Shown here piece after piece: positions 6,454 to 13,158 of a stretch of DNA of 13,158 nt (position 1 is its first letter; each line of letters starts with the position of its first letter). The DNA is from Sandaracinaceae bacterium (lineage in GTDB: Bacteria > Myxococcota_A > Polyangia > Polyangiales > Sandaracinaceae): NCBI GenBank assembly GCA_025056955.1, contig JANWYL010000063.1, positions 1 to 13,158 on the forward strand, given 5' to 3'. The position numbers and the translations under genes are program-made. Under the pieces are notes generated by a model, which saw only the letters and a list, made by a program, of their open reading frames with translations, had not been told where the DNA came from and made no database searches.

Positions 6454-7827
6454 ATGAGAGGAGCAAGGGTTGCTTTGGGAATTGCCCTTGGCTTTGCCTG
6501 CATCTGTTGTGAGCCAAAAAGCAGCACCGATATTTTTACGGACCGAGACGGCAGTGCTTTGGACGCAAAAAAGCAAGAAGGATTCGATGCTGGGCCAGTC
6601 GATGCTTCTTTTCGACTCGATGCTTTCTCGACAGACCCGCTTGATACTGGTCCGGTCGACGGCCCGAGCGATGCCTCGATCAGCGAATGTGCACCGAGCG
6701 CCTATCCCCCGCTTGAGTTGGTCGATGTGGTGCCTGGGCACCGATGGGTGAGGCCGGTCTTTCTGACCCATGCGCCTGGTCGAAGAGATCTTTTCGTGGT
6801 CGATGCCAATGGCTTGATTTGGATTGTCCGCAGTGGAAGCGTGCTTCCCGAACCTTTTTTGGACATTCAAAGCCGGATTGGCGGTCCCTTGCTTGGCGGC
6901 GATGAACGGGGGCTTTTGGGGCTTGCCTTTCATCCGCAGTTTCAAGAAAACGGCCGCTTTTTCGTTGCATTTACGCCAAGAGGTGGCCCAAACATCGTCG
7001 CAGAGGGCCGCCGGAGTGTCTCAAACCCCGATCGTGCTGAACCAGAACTCACCGAGATCCTGAGCATCCCTGATTTCGCAAGCAATCACAACGGAGGAAT
7101 GATCGCGTTTGGACCAGATGGTTTTCTCTACATCGGAACAGGCGATGGAGGAGGCGCAGGCGATCCGAGAAGAACCGCCCAAGATCCGATGAGTTTGCTT
7201 GGAAAAATCCTCCGGATTGACGTCGACGGAAGCAGTGATGGTCGGCCTTATCGAATCCCACCAAGCAACCCCTTTGCCTCAAGAAGCGATGTGCTTCCAG
7301 AAATCTGGGCTTTCGGCTTGCGGAACCCGTGGCGATTTTCTTTCGACCGCAACACTGGGGCAATCTATATCGGAGACGTCGGTCAAAATGCTTGGGAAGA
7401 GATCGACTACGAACCTCCCTTGACTGGAGGCCGCAACTATGGATGGAGCGCCTATGAAGGCAGGCACCCTTATCACGGGCCAAGCGCGCTCCGCCCAGGA
7501 GACGTGCATACAGAGCCGATTTTGGAAATTCCTCAGGGAAGCGATTCTGCCCTCCTCCGAGGCGCATGCTCGATCATTGGAGGCTACGTTTACCGCGGCC
7601 GAGCCATCCCATCTCTACGAGGTGCCTACGTGTTTGGGGACTACTGTTCAAGCGACCTTGCAGCCTTTAGGGTTTGTGACGGCCGCCTGATGGATGAAGC
7701 CCGCCTTGATGTCGAAGGAAGCATTCGGGGTTTGGCCTCCTTTGGAGAAGATTCTGAAGGCGAGCTTTACGTGATCTCGCTTGGGAGAGAAGCCAAGGTA
7801 CAAAAATTGGTCGAGCGGAGGCGCTAG
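6454..7827 (+). CDS. PQQ-dependent sugar dehydrogenase-like beta-propeller lipoprotein
   Basis: A 457-residue member of the soluble glucose dehydrogenase (GSDH, YliI-like) family, which oxidises aldose sugars using PQQ in the periplasm or at the cell surface. Family motifs in order: RGLLGLAFHP at 152-161, NHNGGMIAFGPDGFLYIGTG at 211-230, LLGKILRIDVDG at 248-259, then WAFGLRNPWRFSFD, YIGDVGQNAWEEID and NYGWSAYEG. H212 falls where the catalytic His of Acinetobacter glucose dehydrogenase lies. The N-terminus is a short signal peptide with a Cys-rich end (FACICC) that fits a lipobox only loosely, then an Asp/Ala-rich stalk (about 25-78) containing DxGPVD twice. A secreted non-lipidated form is possible. 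Substrate cannot be told from sequence, and many relatives have no proven activity. Confidence 0.88.
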   Translation: MRGARVALGIALGFACICCEPKSSTDIFTDRDGSALDAKKQEGFDAGPVDASFRLDAFSTDPLDTGPVDGPSDASISECAPSAYPPLELVDVVPGHRWVRPVFLTHAPGRRDLFVVDANGLIWIVRSGSVLPEPFLDIQSRIGGPLLGGDERGLLGLAFHPQFQENGRFFVAFTPRGGPNIVAEGRRSVSNPDRAEPELTEILSIPDFASNHNGGMIAFGPDGFLYIGTGDGGGAGDPRRTAQDPMSLLGKILRIDVDGSSDGRPYRIPPSNPFASRSDVLPEIWAFGLRNPWRFSFDRNTGAIYIGDVGQNAWEEIDYEPPLTGGRNYGWSAYEGRHPYHGPSALRPGDVHTEPILEIPQGSDSALLRGACSIIGGYVYRGRAIPSLRGAYVFGDYCSSDLAAFRVCDGRLMDEARLDVEGSIRGLASFGEDSEGELYVISLGREAKVQKLVERRR

Positions 7828-9227
7828 GGGGCATTTGCATCTGGCAAAGCCAGCTTCAGCATCAACGGAGCATCGGCAAGCGGTCTTTCTTCGAGATCGC
7901 TGATCTCGCCAGAGCCAATTTCAAAAACAACCAGCCCCATCACATGGGCTCCGCCTTGGGTGGGCCGCGCCACAAGAAGCAGCCAGCCATTTTGGGTTGA
8001 CTCAAGCCGCAAAAGCGAAACCTCATGGGTTTTGAATTGAATGAGTGGCTGCACTTCCCCACCTTTCCAAACCCACGCCTCTGAAAAGCGCCTAAGGAGA
8101 AGTCCTCCTTTTATCCCTCCTTCGAGCTTGAATGAAGCATCAAGACCTGCCACCTGCTCACAGGCAGCACGCTCGATGAGTGCTGGGCCCAATCGGATCA
8201 TGCATGCGCCTTCTTTGCGATCGACGAAAAGCTCCCGGCTTCCATCTTCCCCCACATCGGTCACAACCATTTTTTGACCCCCAATCGCCAAAAATCGCTT
8301 GCTTTCGAAATTTCCAGAAGCGTCTCCAAAGTAAAAGGCAAGCTGCTCTCTTCCAAGCGCTGCAATGTCGTGCACTCCGTCTTCGTTGAGATCGGCCACA
8401 AGCAAAGATTCGACCCCAAGCGGCGCAGGAAGCGTGGCAAAGCGCGAGGGCGAAGCATTGCCGCGAAAAAGCCAAATCTCAGAGCGGTTGTTTTTTTCGT
8501 GAACCACAGCGAGTTCATCCCCACCGCGGCCATCCAAATTGCTCAGTGCAATGGGGCCACTCGAAGCACGAAGGAAAGAACGCGGTGCGACAAAAGCACC
8601 AGATGCCTCGCGCCTCACCCAAAAAAGGGCTTGGTCGGTTGAAATTAAAAGATCAGCCATCCCATCTCCATCGAAATCGCCAATCCCCATGCCCTCAACT
8701 TCCGCCTTTGCTTCGATTCTGGCGAAGCGGTAGAGGCCACTTCCTTCCCCCCACCCAATGAGATCGACGTGACCCTTGCAGGCAATAGCGACCTCTTTGC
8801 GCTCATCGCCACACACATCTCCAACGCTCCACACCAACTTTCCGGGGGTGAAGCAAACGCTTCGAAATGACCATGGCAACACCTTCTCCTTTTCTGCACT
8901 CACCTCTCCCTGTTGATGCAGAGTCAGTTCCTCTTTTTCGAGCTTTTCTTGGCGAGACTCAAACGAAGCTCCTTCCCCTTTGGTCTGATTTCCTTTTTCA
9001 CGGCTTTCAGCCCTGGGCAGATCACCTGCCCTTTCCTCTCCCTCACGGGCCCTGACCTCAGTCGATGCGTCTGGATTGCTGGCGTTGACCTCAGTTGATG
9101 CGTCTGGCAAGCTACGCTCCTTTTTGAAAGGTGGAAAAGCATCGAGCACAAGTCCTGTCAAGGCGATCGCTCCCCAAAGAAACAAAAAAACCGCCGTGGT
9201 TTTTGCCAACTCAACGATCGCCTTCAT
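7824..9227 (-). CDS. Membrane-anchored FG-GAP/VCBS-like beta-propeller protein
   Basis: A 467-residue protein with an N-terminal membrane anchor (about 11-30), a charged disordered linker (about 31-118) and a propeller-like domain to the C-terminus. Calcium-loop repeats of FG-GAP type recur: DFDGDGMADLL at 184, NLDGRGGDELA at 230, DLNEDGVHDIA at 279 and DVGEDGSRELF at 334, with a weaker DVCGDERKEVA near 147. Such repeats bind Ca2+ in integrin-like propellers that usually mediate binding outside the cytoplasm; no catalytic function is suggested. The ATG at 9227 was chosen because GAGG lies 5 bases upstream; a GTG at 9284 lacks a site. It is probably the last gene of the efp operon, 78 bases after the preceding lipoprotein, and converges on the PQQ dehydrogenase gene with a 4-base overlap. 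Confidence 0.85.
   Translation of the reverse strand: MKAIVELAKTTAVFLFLWGAIALTGLVLDAFPPFKKERSLPDASTEVNASNPDASTEVRAREGEERAGDLPRAESREKGNQTKGEGASFESRQEKLEKEELTLHQQGEVSAEKEKVLPWSFRSVCFTPGKLVWSVGDVCGDERKEVAIACKGHVDLIGWGEGSGLYRFARIEAKAEVEGMGIGDFDGDGMADLLISTDQALFWVRREASGAFVAPRSFLRASSGPIALSNLDGRGGDELAVVHEKNNRSEIWLFRGNASPSRFATLPAPLGVESLLVADLNEDGVHDIAALGREQLAFYFGDASGNFESKRFLAIGGQKMVVTDVGEDGSRELFVDRKEGACMIRLGPALIERAACEQVAGLDASFKLEGGIKGGLLLRRFSEAWVWKGGEVQPLIQFKTHEVSLLRLESTQNGWLLLVARPTQGGAHVMGLVVFEIGSGEISDLEERPLADAPLMLKLALPDANAP
9053..9107 (-). repeat. Two 22-base direct repeat copies, 33-base period, inside the FG-GAP gene
   Basis: Copies at 9053-9074 and 9086-9107 differ at one base. They encode two 11-residue units starting PDASTEV (residues 41-51 and 52-62) in the linker after the membrane anchor. 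The period is a multiple of three, so copy number changes would keep the frame. Confidence 0.85.
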
Positions 9228-9305
9228 CATTGCCTCACAAATCGTTGATTGTTGAATTCCAGCGGATATGGATTCAAGCCGCACGTCCGCATCAAGCTTG
9301 CTGAT

Positions 9306-9947
9306 TCAATCTGGATTACTTTCGGCTTCTTGCTTTCCCTCTGACTCTTCTTTCACAATCACTCGCCGGCGTTTTTCAGGTGGAAGGTGATAGCGCTCAA
9401 CGAGGGAATTGATGCGACGAAGCACGGGATCAGAAGCAGGAGAGAGGTGAAAACGCGGAACAATTGGCGACTCTGGAGACTCCCGAAACCAACGGATAAA
9501 AGCGACAAAGCGCTTGCCAACGAGCTGGGCATCCCGATTTCGGAGCGTGCCCTCGCCAGGATCTTTGGCCCGAACAACCAGGTCAAGCTCGTTTTTGTCG
9601 AAGTGACCATGCTTGATCGCTTCGATGTGGGTGTGAAGGCGGTGGCTTCTTTCCCCGCTTGGACTCACATCGCTGCTGAAAGTGTCAATTCGCACGACCG
9701 CAATGAGATCGCTTTCTTTGACCCTCTGCTCCGTCTCTTGCTCCCAGCTTTCAAGCCAGTTTCCTTGGAGGAGGTTGGGGGTTTGGATGAGATCAACCCC
9801 GTTGTCAAAAAGCAAAGCCTCTTCTGGCCCCATGGGACGGACAACGATCCCTTTCCCTGAACCACAGGCCCCCAAAAAAAGGAAAAAGACGTGATAAGGC
9901 CAGGGAAAGATTGGGCATGCTTTTTTTAATGGTGATGAATCAGTCAT
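9306..9947 (-). CDS. Conserved hypothetical lipoprotein
   Basis: A 213-residue protein whose signal peptide ends in the lipobox L-G-A-C (Cys28) followed by Gly, pointing to the outer membrane. The mature part holds GPEEALLFDNGVDLI, a repeated alternation of beta-like strands (DLIAVVRIDTF, LDLVVRAKD, KRFVAFIRWF), then PRFHLSPASDPVLRRINSLVERY, and ends in a highly charged tail. I believe similar lipoproteins exist in myxobacterial genomes, but no function is known to me. The start is set by an unusually strong Shine-Dalgarno directly before the ATG; a GTG one codon upstream lies inside that site. The gene begins 15 bases after the epmA stop, so it is probably co-transcribed with efp and epmA. 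A link to EF-P is not implied; EF-P helps translate proline-rich stretches, and this protein has few. Confidence 0.75.
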   Translation of the reverse strand: MTDSSPLKKACPIFPWPYHVFFLFLGACGSGKGIVVRPMGPEEALLFDNGVDLIQTPNLLQGNWLESWEQETEQRVKESDLIAVVRIDTFSSDVSPSGERSHRLHTHIEAIKHGHFDKNELDLVVRAKDPGEGTLRNRDAQLVGKRFVAFIRWFRESPESPIVPRFHLSPASDPVLRRINSLVERYHLPPEKRRRVIVKEESEGKQEAESNPD

Positions 9948-9958
9948 CACCTCCCTCC
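9948..9958 (-). promoter_or_regulatory. Strong Shine-Dalgarno of the 9306-9947 lipoprotein
   Basis: On the minus strand the bases read GGAGGGAGGTG immediately before the ATG, placing GGAGG 6 bases from the start codon. This is the best ribosome binding site in the window and lies in the short gap after epmA. Confidence 0.75.
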
Positions 9959-9962
9959 ATTC

Positions 9963-11147
9963 CTATAAACGGCTCGATTCAAAGGCCATGACCTCAGCAA
10001 TTGAAGAGGCCCCAAGCAGGAGGGCAAGCACACGATCGAAGCCAAGAGCGTTTCCTGCGCAGGGAGGCAGGCCTTCTTCAAGGGCTTTGAGAAAACGCTC
10101 ATCGATTGGGGGCACGGGCAAACCCCTTCGCGCCCGCTCCTCTTGGTCTCTCACCAGGCGCCTCCTTTGCTCAATCGGATCGATAAGCTCACCAAAGCCA
10201 TTCGATAGCTCGATTCCGCAGATGTAAAGCTCGAAGCGATCGGCGCGATCAGGCCGATCTGGCTTAAGTTGCGCCAAGGAAGCCATCGAAGCGGGCCAGT
10301 CAACCACAAAAACAGGCCGCTTGAGCCCCAAGTGCGGCTCGATCGACTCAACCCACAAGCGGTAAAATACCGACTCGTCTTTGAGAGCTTCTTCCAGAGG
10401 AAGAGGAGCCCAACGTTTGAAGGCCTCTTCCACGCTTAATTCCTCCCAAGGCGGTTCGAGGTTTATTTCCTGGCTTTTTCCAAAGGCCTCGATCTTCAAG
10501 TTAAGCCTCCCCTTCAGCGCAAGAGCAAGCTCGGCAATGAGCTCTGCCGTTTCGCCGCGAAGGGAGGCCGAATCTGCAAAAGCCCGATACCACTCGACCA
10601 AAGTGAATTCGGGCTCGTGGAGATGCCCCACTTCTCCACGCCGAAAAGCACGTGCAATTTGGTAAATTCGAGGCAACCCGGCACTCAGAAGGCGCTTCAT
10701 CTGATACTCAGGGCTTGTGATCAACCACATGCCATCGGAAGTGGCCAAAGGATCGAGGTGAAGGTCTAAGCCAGGGCTTGGAACTCTGAGGGGTGTTTCG
10801 ACTTCAAGGTATCCTCTTTTGTTGAAAAAAGCCCTAAGGGTTTGAAGCGCCTGAGCCCTCAGCTTGAGAAAACGGATGCGACGGCGCCCATCGCGATGAA
10901 AGGCAAGCCAATCGCCCGATGGTACTGGAAAAGGAGCAGAAGGCTTCTCCCCCACCCACGGATTTTCTAAGACATCACCCCTTGCTTCACCCAAAACCCA
11001 CGCCCCAATTGGGGGTGGATCACCTTCATGGCGATAGCTAAATACCCCCTCGTCATTTTCGATGGCAACCCTCCCCTCCCCTACCCAAATGATGCGCCCG
11101 AAGACAAAAGCACCCTTTTTGGAGTTGATATCGATCATCTCCTTCAC
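9963..11147 (-). CDS. epmA: EF-P lysyl-ligase EpmA (GenX/PoxA), class II LysRS paralogue
   Basis: EpmA attaches beta-lysine (or lysine) to the conserved Lys of EF-P, enabling EF-P to rescue ribosomes stalled at polyprolines. At 394 residues it is about 70 longer than E. coli EpmA (325). The class II core starts near residue 90. Motif 1 is YLEVETP at 113-119, motif 2 FRRGEVGHLHEPEFTLVEWY at 168-187, and motif 3 GNALGFDRVLALLLG at 365-379. The extra N-terminal 65-80 residues contain beta-strand-like stretches (GRIIWVGEGRVAIEN, GAWVLGEA) and may form a small OB-like domain; this is inference. The GTG start overlaps the efp stop (GTGA); an ATG three codons later sits directly on an AAGGAG and is less likely. 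EpmB, which makes beta-lysine, is not in the window. Confidence 0.92.
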   Translation of the reverse strand: MKEMIDINSKKGAFVFGRIIWVGEGRVAIENDEGVFSYRHEGDPPPIGAWVLGEARGDVLENPWVGEKPSAPFPVPSGDWLAFHRDGRRRIRFLKLRAQALQTLRAFFNKRGYLEVETPLRVPSPGLDLHLDPLATSDGMWLITSPEYQMKRLLSAGLPRIYQIARAFRRGEVGHLHEPEFTLVEWYRAFADSASLRGETAELIAELALALKGRLNLKIEAFGKSQEINLEPPWEELSVEEAFKRWAPLPLEEALKDESVFYRLWVESIEPHLGLKRPVFVVDWPASMASLAQLKPDRPDRADRFELYICGIELSNGFGELIDPIEQRRRLVRDQEERARRGLPVPPIDERFLKALEEGLPPCAGNALGFDRVLALLLGASSIAEVMAFESSRL

Positions 11148-11710
11148 CGGGTGCGGACCCGCTCCACGTATTCACCTGTGCGTGTGTCGATTTTGATCAC
11201 ATCACCCTCATTCACAAAAAGCGGAACCATGACAGTGGCTCCGGTTTCTACTTTTGCTGGCTTGAGGGTATTCGTCGCTGTATCGCCACGAAAACCAGGC
11301 TCCGTTTGGGTGACTTTGAGCTCAACAAAGGTGGGTGGAGTGACTCCAATCGGACGACCATTCCAAAAAAGGATGTTTACTGTCATTCCCTCCTGAAGGT
11401 AATTCACTGCATCGCCGAGTTGCTCAGGTGAAAGCGGGATTTGATCATATGTCTGTGCATCCATAAAAATGTGGTTCTTACCTTCCTTGTAGGAGTAGGT
11501 GCATTGCCTCTCTTCCACATCGGCCTTGGGGATGGTTTCGTTGTGCTTAAAGGTTCTTTCGATCACGGCGCCGGTCAGGAGGTTGCGCACCTTGGTTCTC
11601 GTGAATGCCTGTCCCTTTCCAGGCTTTACGAATTGGGATTCCAATATCACGTAAGGCTCGCCGTCTATGATGATTTTTAGGTTTTTGCGCAAATCGGTGA
11701 TGCTGTACAT
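11144..11710 (-). CDS. efp: Translation elongation factor P
   Basis: A 188-residue protein, the normal length, collinear with E. coli EF-P throughout. The modification loop VKPGKGQAF is present and K32 corresponds to E. coli Lys34, the residue modified by EpmA. The C-terminal signature GVTPPTFVELKV...DTRTGEYVERV is also intact. EF-P binds between the P and E sites and stimulates peptide bond formation at consecutive prolines. The gene lies 36 bases after the stop of a small lipoprotein and overlaps epmA by 4 bases, matching substrate and modifying enzyme in one transcript. No good Shine-Dalgarno precedes the ATG. Confidence 0.97.
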   Translation of the reverse strand: MYSITDLRKNLKIIIDGEPYVILESQFVKPGKGQAFTRTKVRNLLTGAVIERTFKHNETIPKADVEERQCTYSYKEGKNHIFMDAQTYDQIPLSPEQLGDAVNYLQEGMTVNILFWNGRPIGVTPPTFVELKVTQTEPGFRGDTATNTLKPAKVETGATVMVPLFVNEGDVIKIDTRTGEYVERVRTR

Positions 11711-11746
11711 GGTCTATAACCAAAGGGCTTTTTAGGACGTGCAAAG

Positions 11747-12178
11747 CTACATTTCAATTTCTTGCTGAAGGACCACGTTTTCGCTTGGCTGGTTGACAGT
11801 GGCTTCCCGTTCAGCCGTCACCAAGAGAGTGAATTTGCGGTGAGGTGTGGTGAGGGTCGCCCGACCTGTGCGTTGGTCTCCTTGATAAGCGAGCTGCGAT
11901 TCCATCTGAGCTTGCCCTCCTGGAGGGCGAACCCAAACGAGATAAACGGCATTTCCTGTACCAATTCGATTTGGGGGAGTTAGGTTTGTGGCAGTGATGG
12001 TCACAAGGTAATTGCCTCCGTCGAGTTTTTCAACCTGCACACGGGCATCAGCCCCGGGATCCCGCTGGGTCCCTTGAAGCACATAGTTTTTGGACCCTCC
12101 CCCACAGCCAACCACAAAAAAGGTCAAAAATGCCACTTGTTCGAGTCCCTTTCGAAGTCCGGTTGAGCACCAGCGCAT
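11747..12178 (-). CDS. Small hypothetical lipoprotein with Ig-like beta domain
   Basis: A 143-residue protein. Its signal peptide ends in V-V-G-C (Cys25) followed by Gly-Gly-Gly, consistent with outer-membrane sorting. The mature domain alternates short beta-like strands (ARVQVEKLDGGNYLVTITATNL, in pieces; NAVYLVWVRPP; RKFTLLVTAE) and has the order L-x-P-P-x-R, then YLVWV, then a late strand with TAE. I recall this order from small extracytoplasmic proteins of Myxococcota and Acidobacteria, but no function is known to me. An AGAGG 6 bases before the ATG supports the start. It is the first gene of the probable efp operon and faces a divergent TPR gene across 84 bases. Confidence 0.75.
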   Translation of the reverse strand: MRWCSTGLRKGLEQVAFLTFFVVGCGGGSKNYVLQGTQRDPGADARVQVEKLDGGNYLVTITATNLTPPNRIGTGNAVYLVWVRPPGGQAQMESQLAYQGDQRTGRATLTTPHRKFTLLVTAEREATVNQPSENVVLQQEIEM

Positions 12179-12262
12179 GGCGAGCCTCTACGTTGCCTCC
12201 TTTTGTGCGTCAAGTGACATTCATTTAGCCTTTCTTTCGCTTTTGCAAAAGGTGCCTGTGCC
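12179..12262. promoter_or_regulatory. Divergent intergenic region between the efp operon and the TPR gene
   Basis: These 84 bases separate the start codons of the lipoprotein heading the efp operon and the plus-strand TPR gene, so a promoter for each direction is expected here. No confident -35/-10 pair or operator could be identified by eye. An AAGGAGG on the minus strand lies 17 bases from the lipoprotein ATG, too far to serve it; the nearer AGAGG fits better. Confidence 0.4.
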
Positions 12263-13158
12263 ATGGCTGATGTCGAAGAGGAAATCGGGGAGATGAAGCG
12301 CGAAACCATCGAAATTCGCGCCATGGTGATCAAAATCAGCAACACCTTGAGTGCCCTCGGAGCAGACGTCAAAACGATTGCTCGCAGGCAAGCCAACTAC
12401 GAGCAACGCATTTCTTGGAACAGCTGGGTGGCATACGTGCTCTTTGCGCTCCTAAGCTTTCTTGGGCTCTGGCTTGCCAAAAACGCAAGCGTTTCAGCCT
12501 ACGAAGAGCAAGTTGAGCGGCTCAAGCGCCGTGTCGAAGAGCTTCAACGAGAGCTCAGTGAAGAAACACAGCGGGCCGAAGTGAGGGCCAGGGCAGAGGC
12601 AAAAGCGCTTCAGTTTTATCACCTCATCCGGGAGCGGCGAAAAGAGGAGGTGGTCGAGCAGTATCCAGAAATCCGCAAAGAATTGCTTTCGGCAGCCGAG
12701 GCGGCTTTCTTTCGGGACATGGTGGATCGCTTTCAAGAAGACCTGTCCTTTCAGGCCTACCACAATGGACTCGACCTCATGCGGACAGGGCGCTACGCAG
12801 AGGCGGCAGAGTCCTTCCAAGAAGCCTTGCGATTGCGGGAGGATGCGCCCCATGGTCCCGCCGTGCGTCTCGAGCTTGCCCGTGCCCTCCGTCACCTCGG
12901 TCAGGAGGCCCGGGCCAAAGATCTTGCGGCAGAAGTGGCCGAGCAAACGATCGATCGCGAACTGCAAGACGATGCGCTGCTCCTTTTTGCTGAGTGTGCC
13001 GAAGCCGTAGGAGCCATCGACGAAGCCCGCGCAGCGCTGCGCACCTATCTCCGAAGGTGGCCCAGAGGCGCCTACGCTTCTGAGGTACGAAAACGCCTCT
13101 CTCAGCTCAACCGTCAAGCCATGCGCAGTGCAAGCCGAGAAGCAGGCACAACGCCAAT
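12263..13158 (+). CDS. Membrane-anchored coiled-coil TPR protein (runs off right edge)
   Basis: About 298 residues are present and the frame is still open at the window end. An N-terminal amphipathic stretch (about 1-50) precedes one membrane segment (about 54-72). A heptad-like coiled coil follows (about 78-115, VERLKRRVEELQRELSEE), and then TPR-like helical pairs (about 155-290), including LMRTGRYAEAAESFQEALRL, HLGQEARAKDLAAEVAEQ and AIDEARAALRTYLRRWP. With basic residues on both sides of the membrane segment the topology is uncertain; a periplasmic TPR domain anchored in the inner membrane is the simplest reading, similar in plan to YbgF/CpoB-type or secretion scaffold proteins, but no family is recognised. 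The ATG at 12263 is preceded by a weak AAAAGG 10 bases away; an in-frame TGA at 12215 limits any extension. Codon usage is normal and GC3 is higher than in most neighbours. Confidence 0.8.
   Translation, partial: MADVEEEIGEMKRETIEIRAMVIKISNTLSALGADVKTIARRQANYEQRISWNSWVAYVLFALLSFLGLWLAKNASVSAYEEQVERLKRRVEELQRELSEETQRAEVRARAEAKALQFYHLIRERRKEEVVEQYPEIRKELLSAAEAAFFRDMVDRFQEDLSFQAYHNGLDLMRTGRYAEAAESFQEALRLREDAPHGPAVRLELARALRHLGQEARAKDLAAEVAEQTIDRELQDDALLLFAECAEAVGAIDEARAALRTYLRRWPRGAYASEVRKRLSQLNRQAMRSASREAGTTP

Noticed and set aside
12494..13117. Minus-strand open frame of about 207 codons
   Set aside because: It lies opposite the TPR/coiled-coil gene, whose plus-strand frame is open to the window edge and has clear heptad and TPR patterns.
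1..13158. tRNA, rRNA, CRISPR arrays, insertion sequences, attachment sites, riboswitches and strong intrinsic terminators
   Set aside because: None could be recognised by eye on either strand. Weak hairpins with short T runs were not convincing enough to list.

Overview
The window looks like chromosomal DNA from a Gram-negative bacterium of the former Deltaproteobacteria, most likely a Myxococcota-type lineage of moderate GC content. This is inferred from lipoproteins with Asp/Ala-rich stalks, an Lgt whose start carries a GARxxHVLFDG-like motif followed by DYVHLC, a decayed NTPase-TPR-sigma54 regulator, and FG-GAP and soluble PQQ-dehydrogenase-like proteins. The sequence cannot name the species. 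No RNA gene, CRISPR array, insertion sequence or prophage is visible.

Layout. (1) Minus strand, right end to left: a small lipoprotein (12178-11747), then efp (11710-11144), epmA (11147-9963), a second lipoprotein (9947-9306) and a membrane-anchored FG-GAP propeller protein (9227-7824). They are tightly spaced or overlapping and probably form one operon. A plus-strand gene for a membrane-anchored coiled-coil/TPR protein diverges from it at 12263 and runs off the right edge. (2) Plus strand 6454-7827: a PQQ-type sugar dehydrogenase lipoprotein. Its stop codon shares a CTAG palindrome with the stop of the convergent FG-GAP gene. (3) Minus strand from 6373 to the left edge: a TonB-family protein, a 3.5 kb pseudogene of a large regulator, a lipoprotein, lspA and the start of lgt.

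The most notable region is 1544-5054. Every line of coding signal there belongs to one large protein: an N-terminal P-loop NTPase, a TPR array, a sigma54-activator AAA+ domain and a Fis-type helix-turn-helix. It can only be read by switching frame about a dozen times and passing an in-frame stop. Key residues of both Walker A motifs, GAFTGA and Walker B are also changed. All or nearly all genes on either side are intact over more than 9 kb, so this is a decayed signalling gene rather than generally poor sequence.

Functional threads. EF-P and its lysyl-ligase EpmA are translationally coupled. The lipoprotein enzymes LspA and Lgt are coupled in the same way, and four genes here encode predicted lipoproteins that would be their substrates. 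I did not find a clearly new biological system. The best leads are the decayed regulator with intact coupled neighbours, the extended EpmA, the enlarged LspA loop, and a frame conflict in the lipoprotein upstream of lspA.
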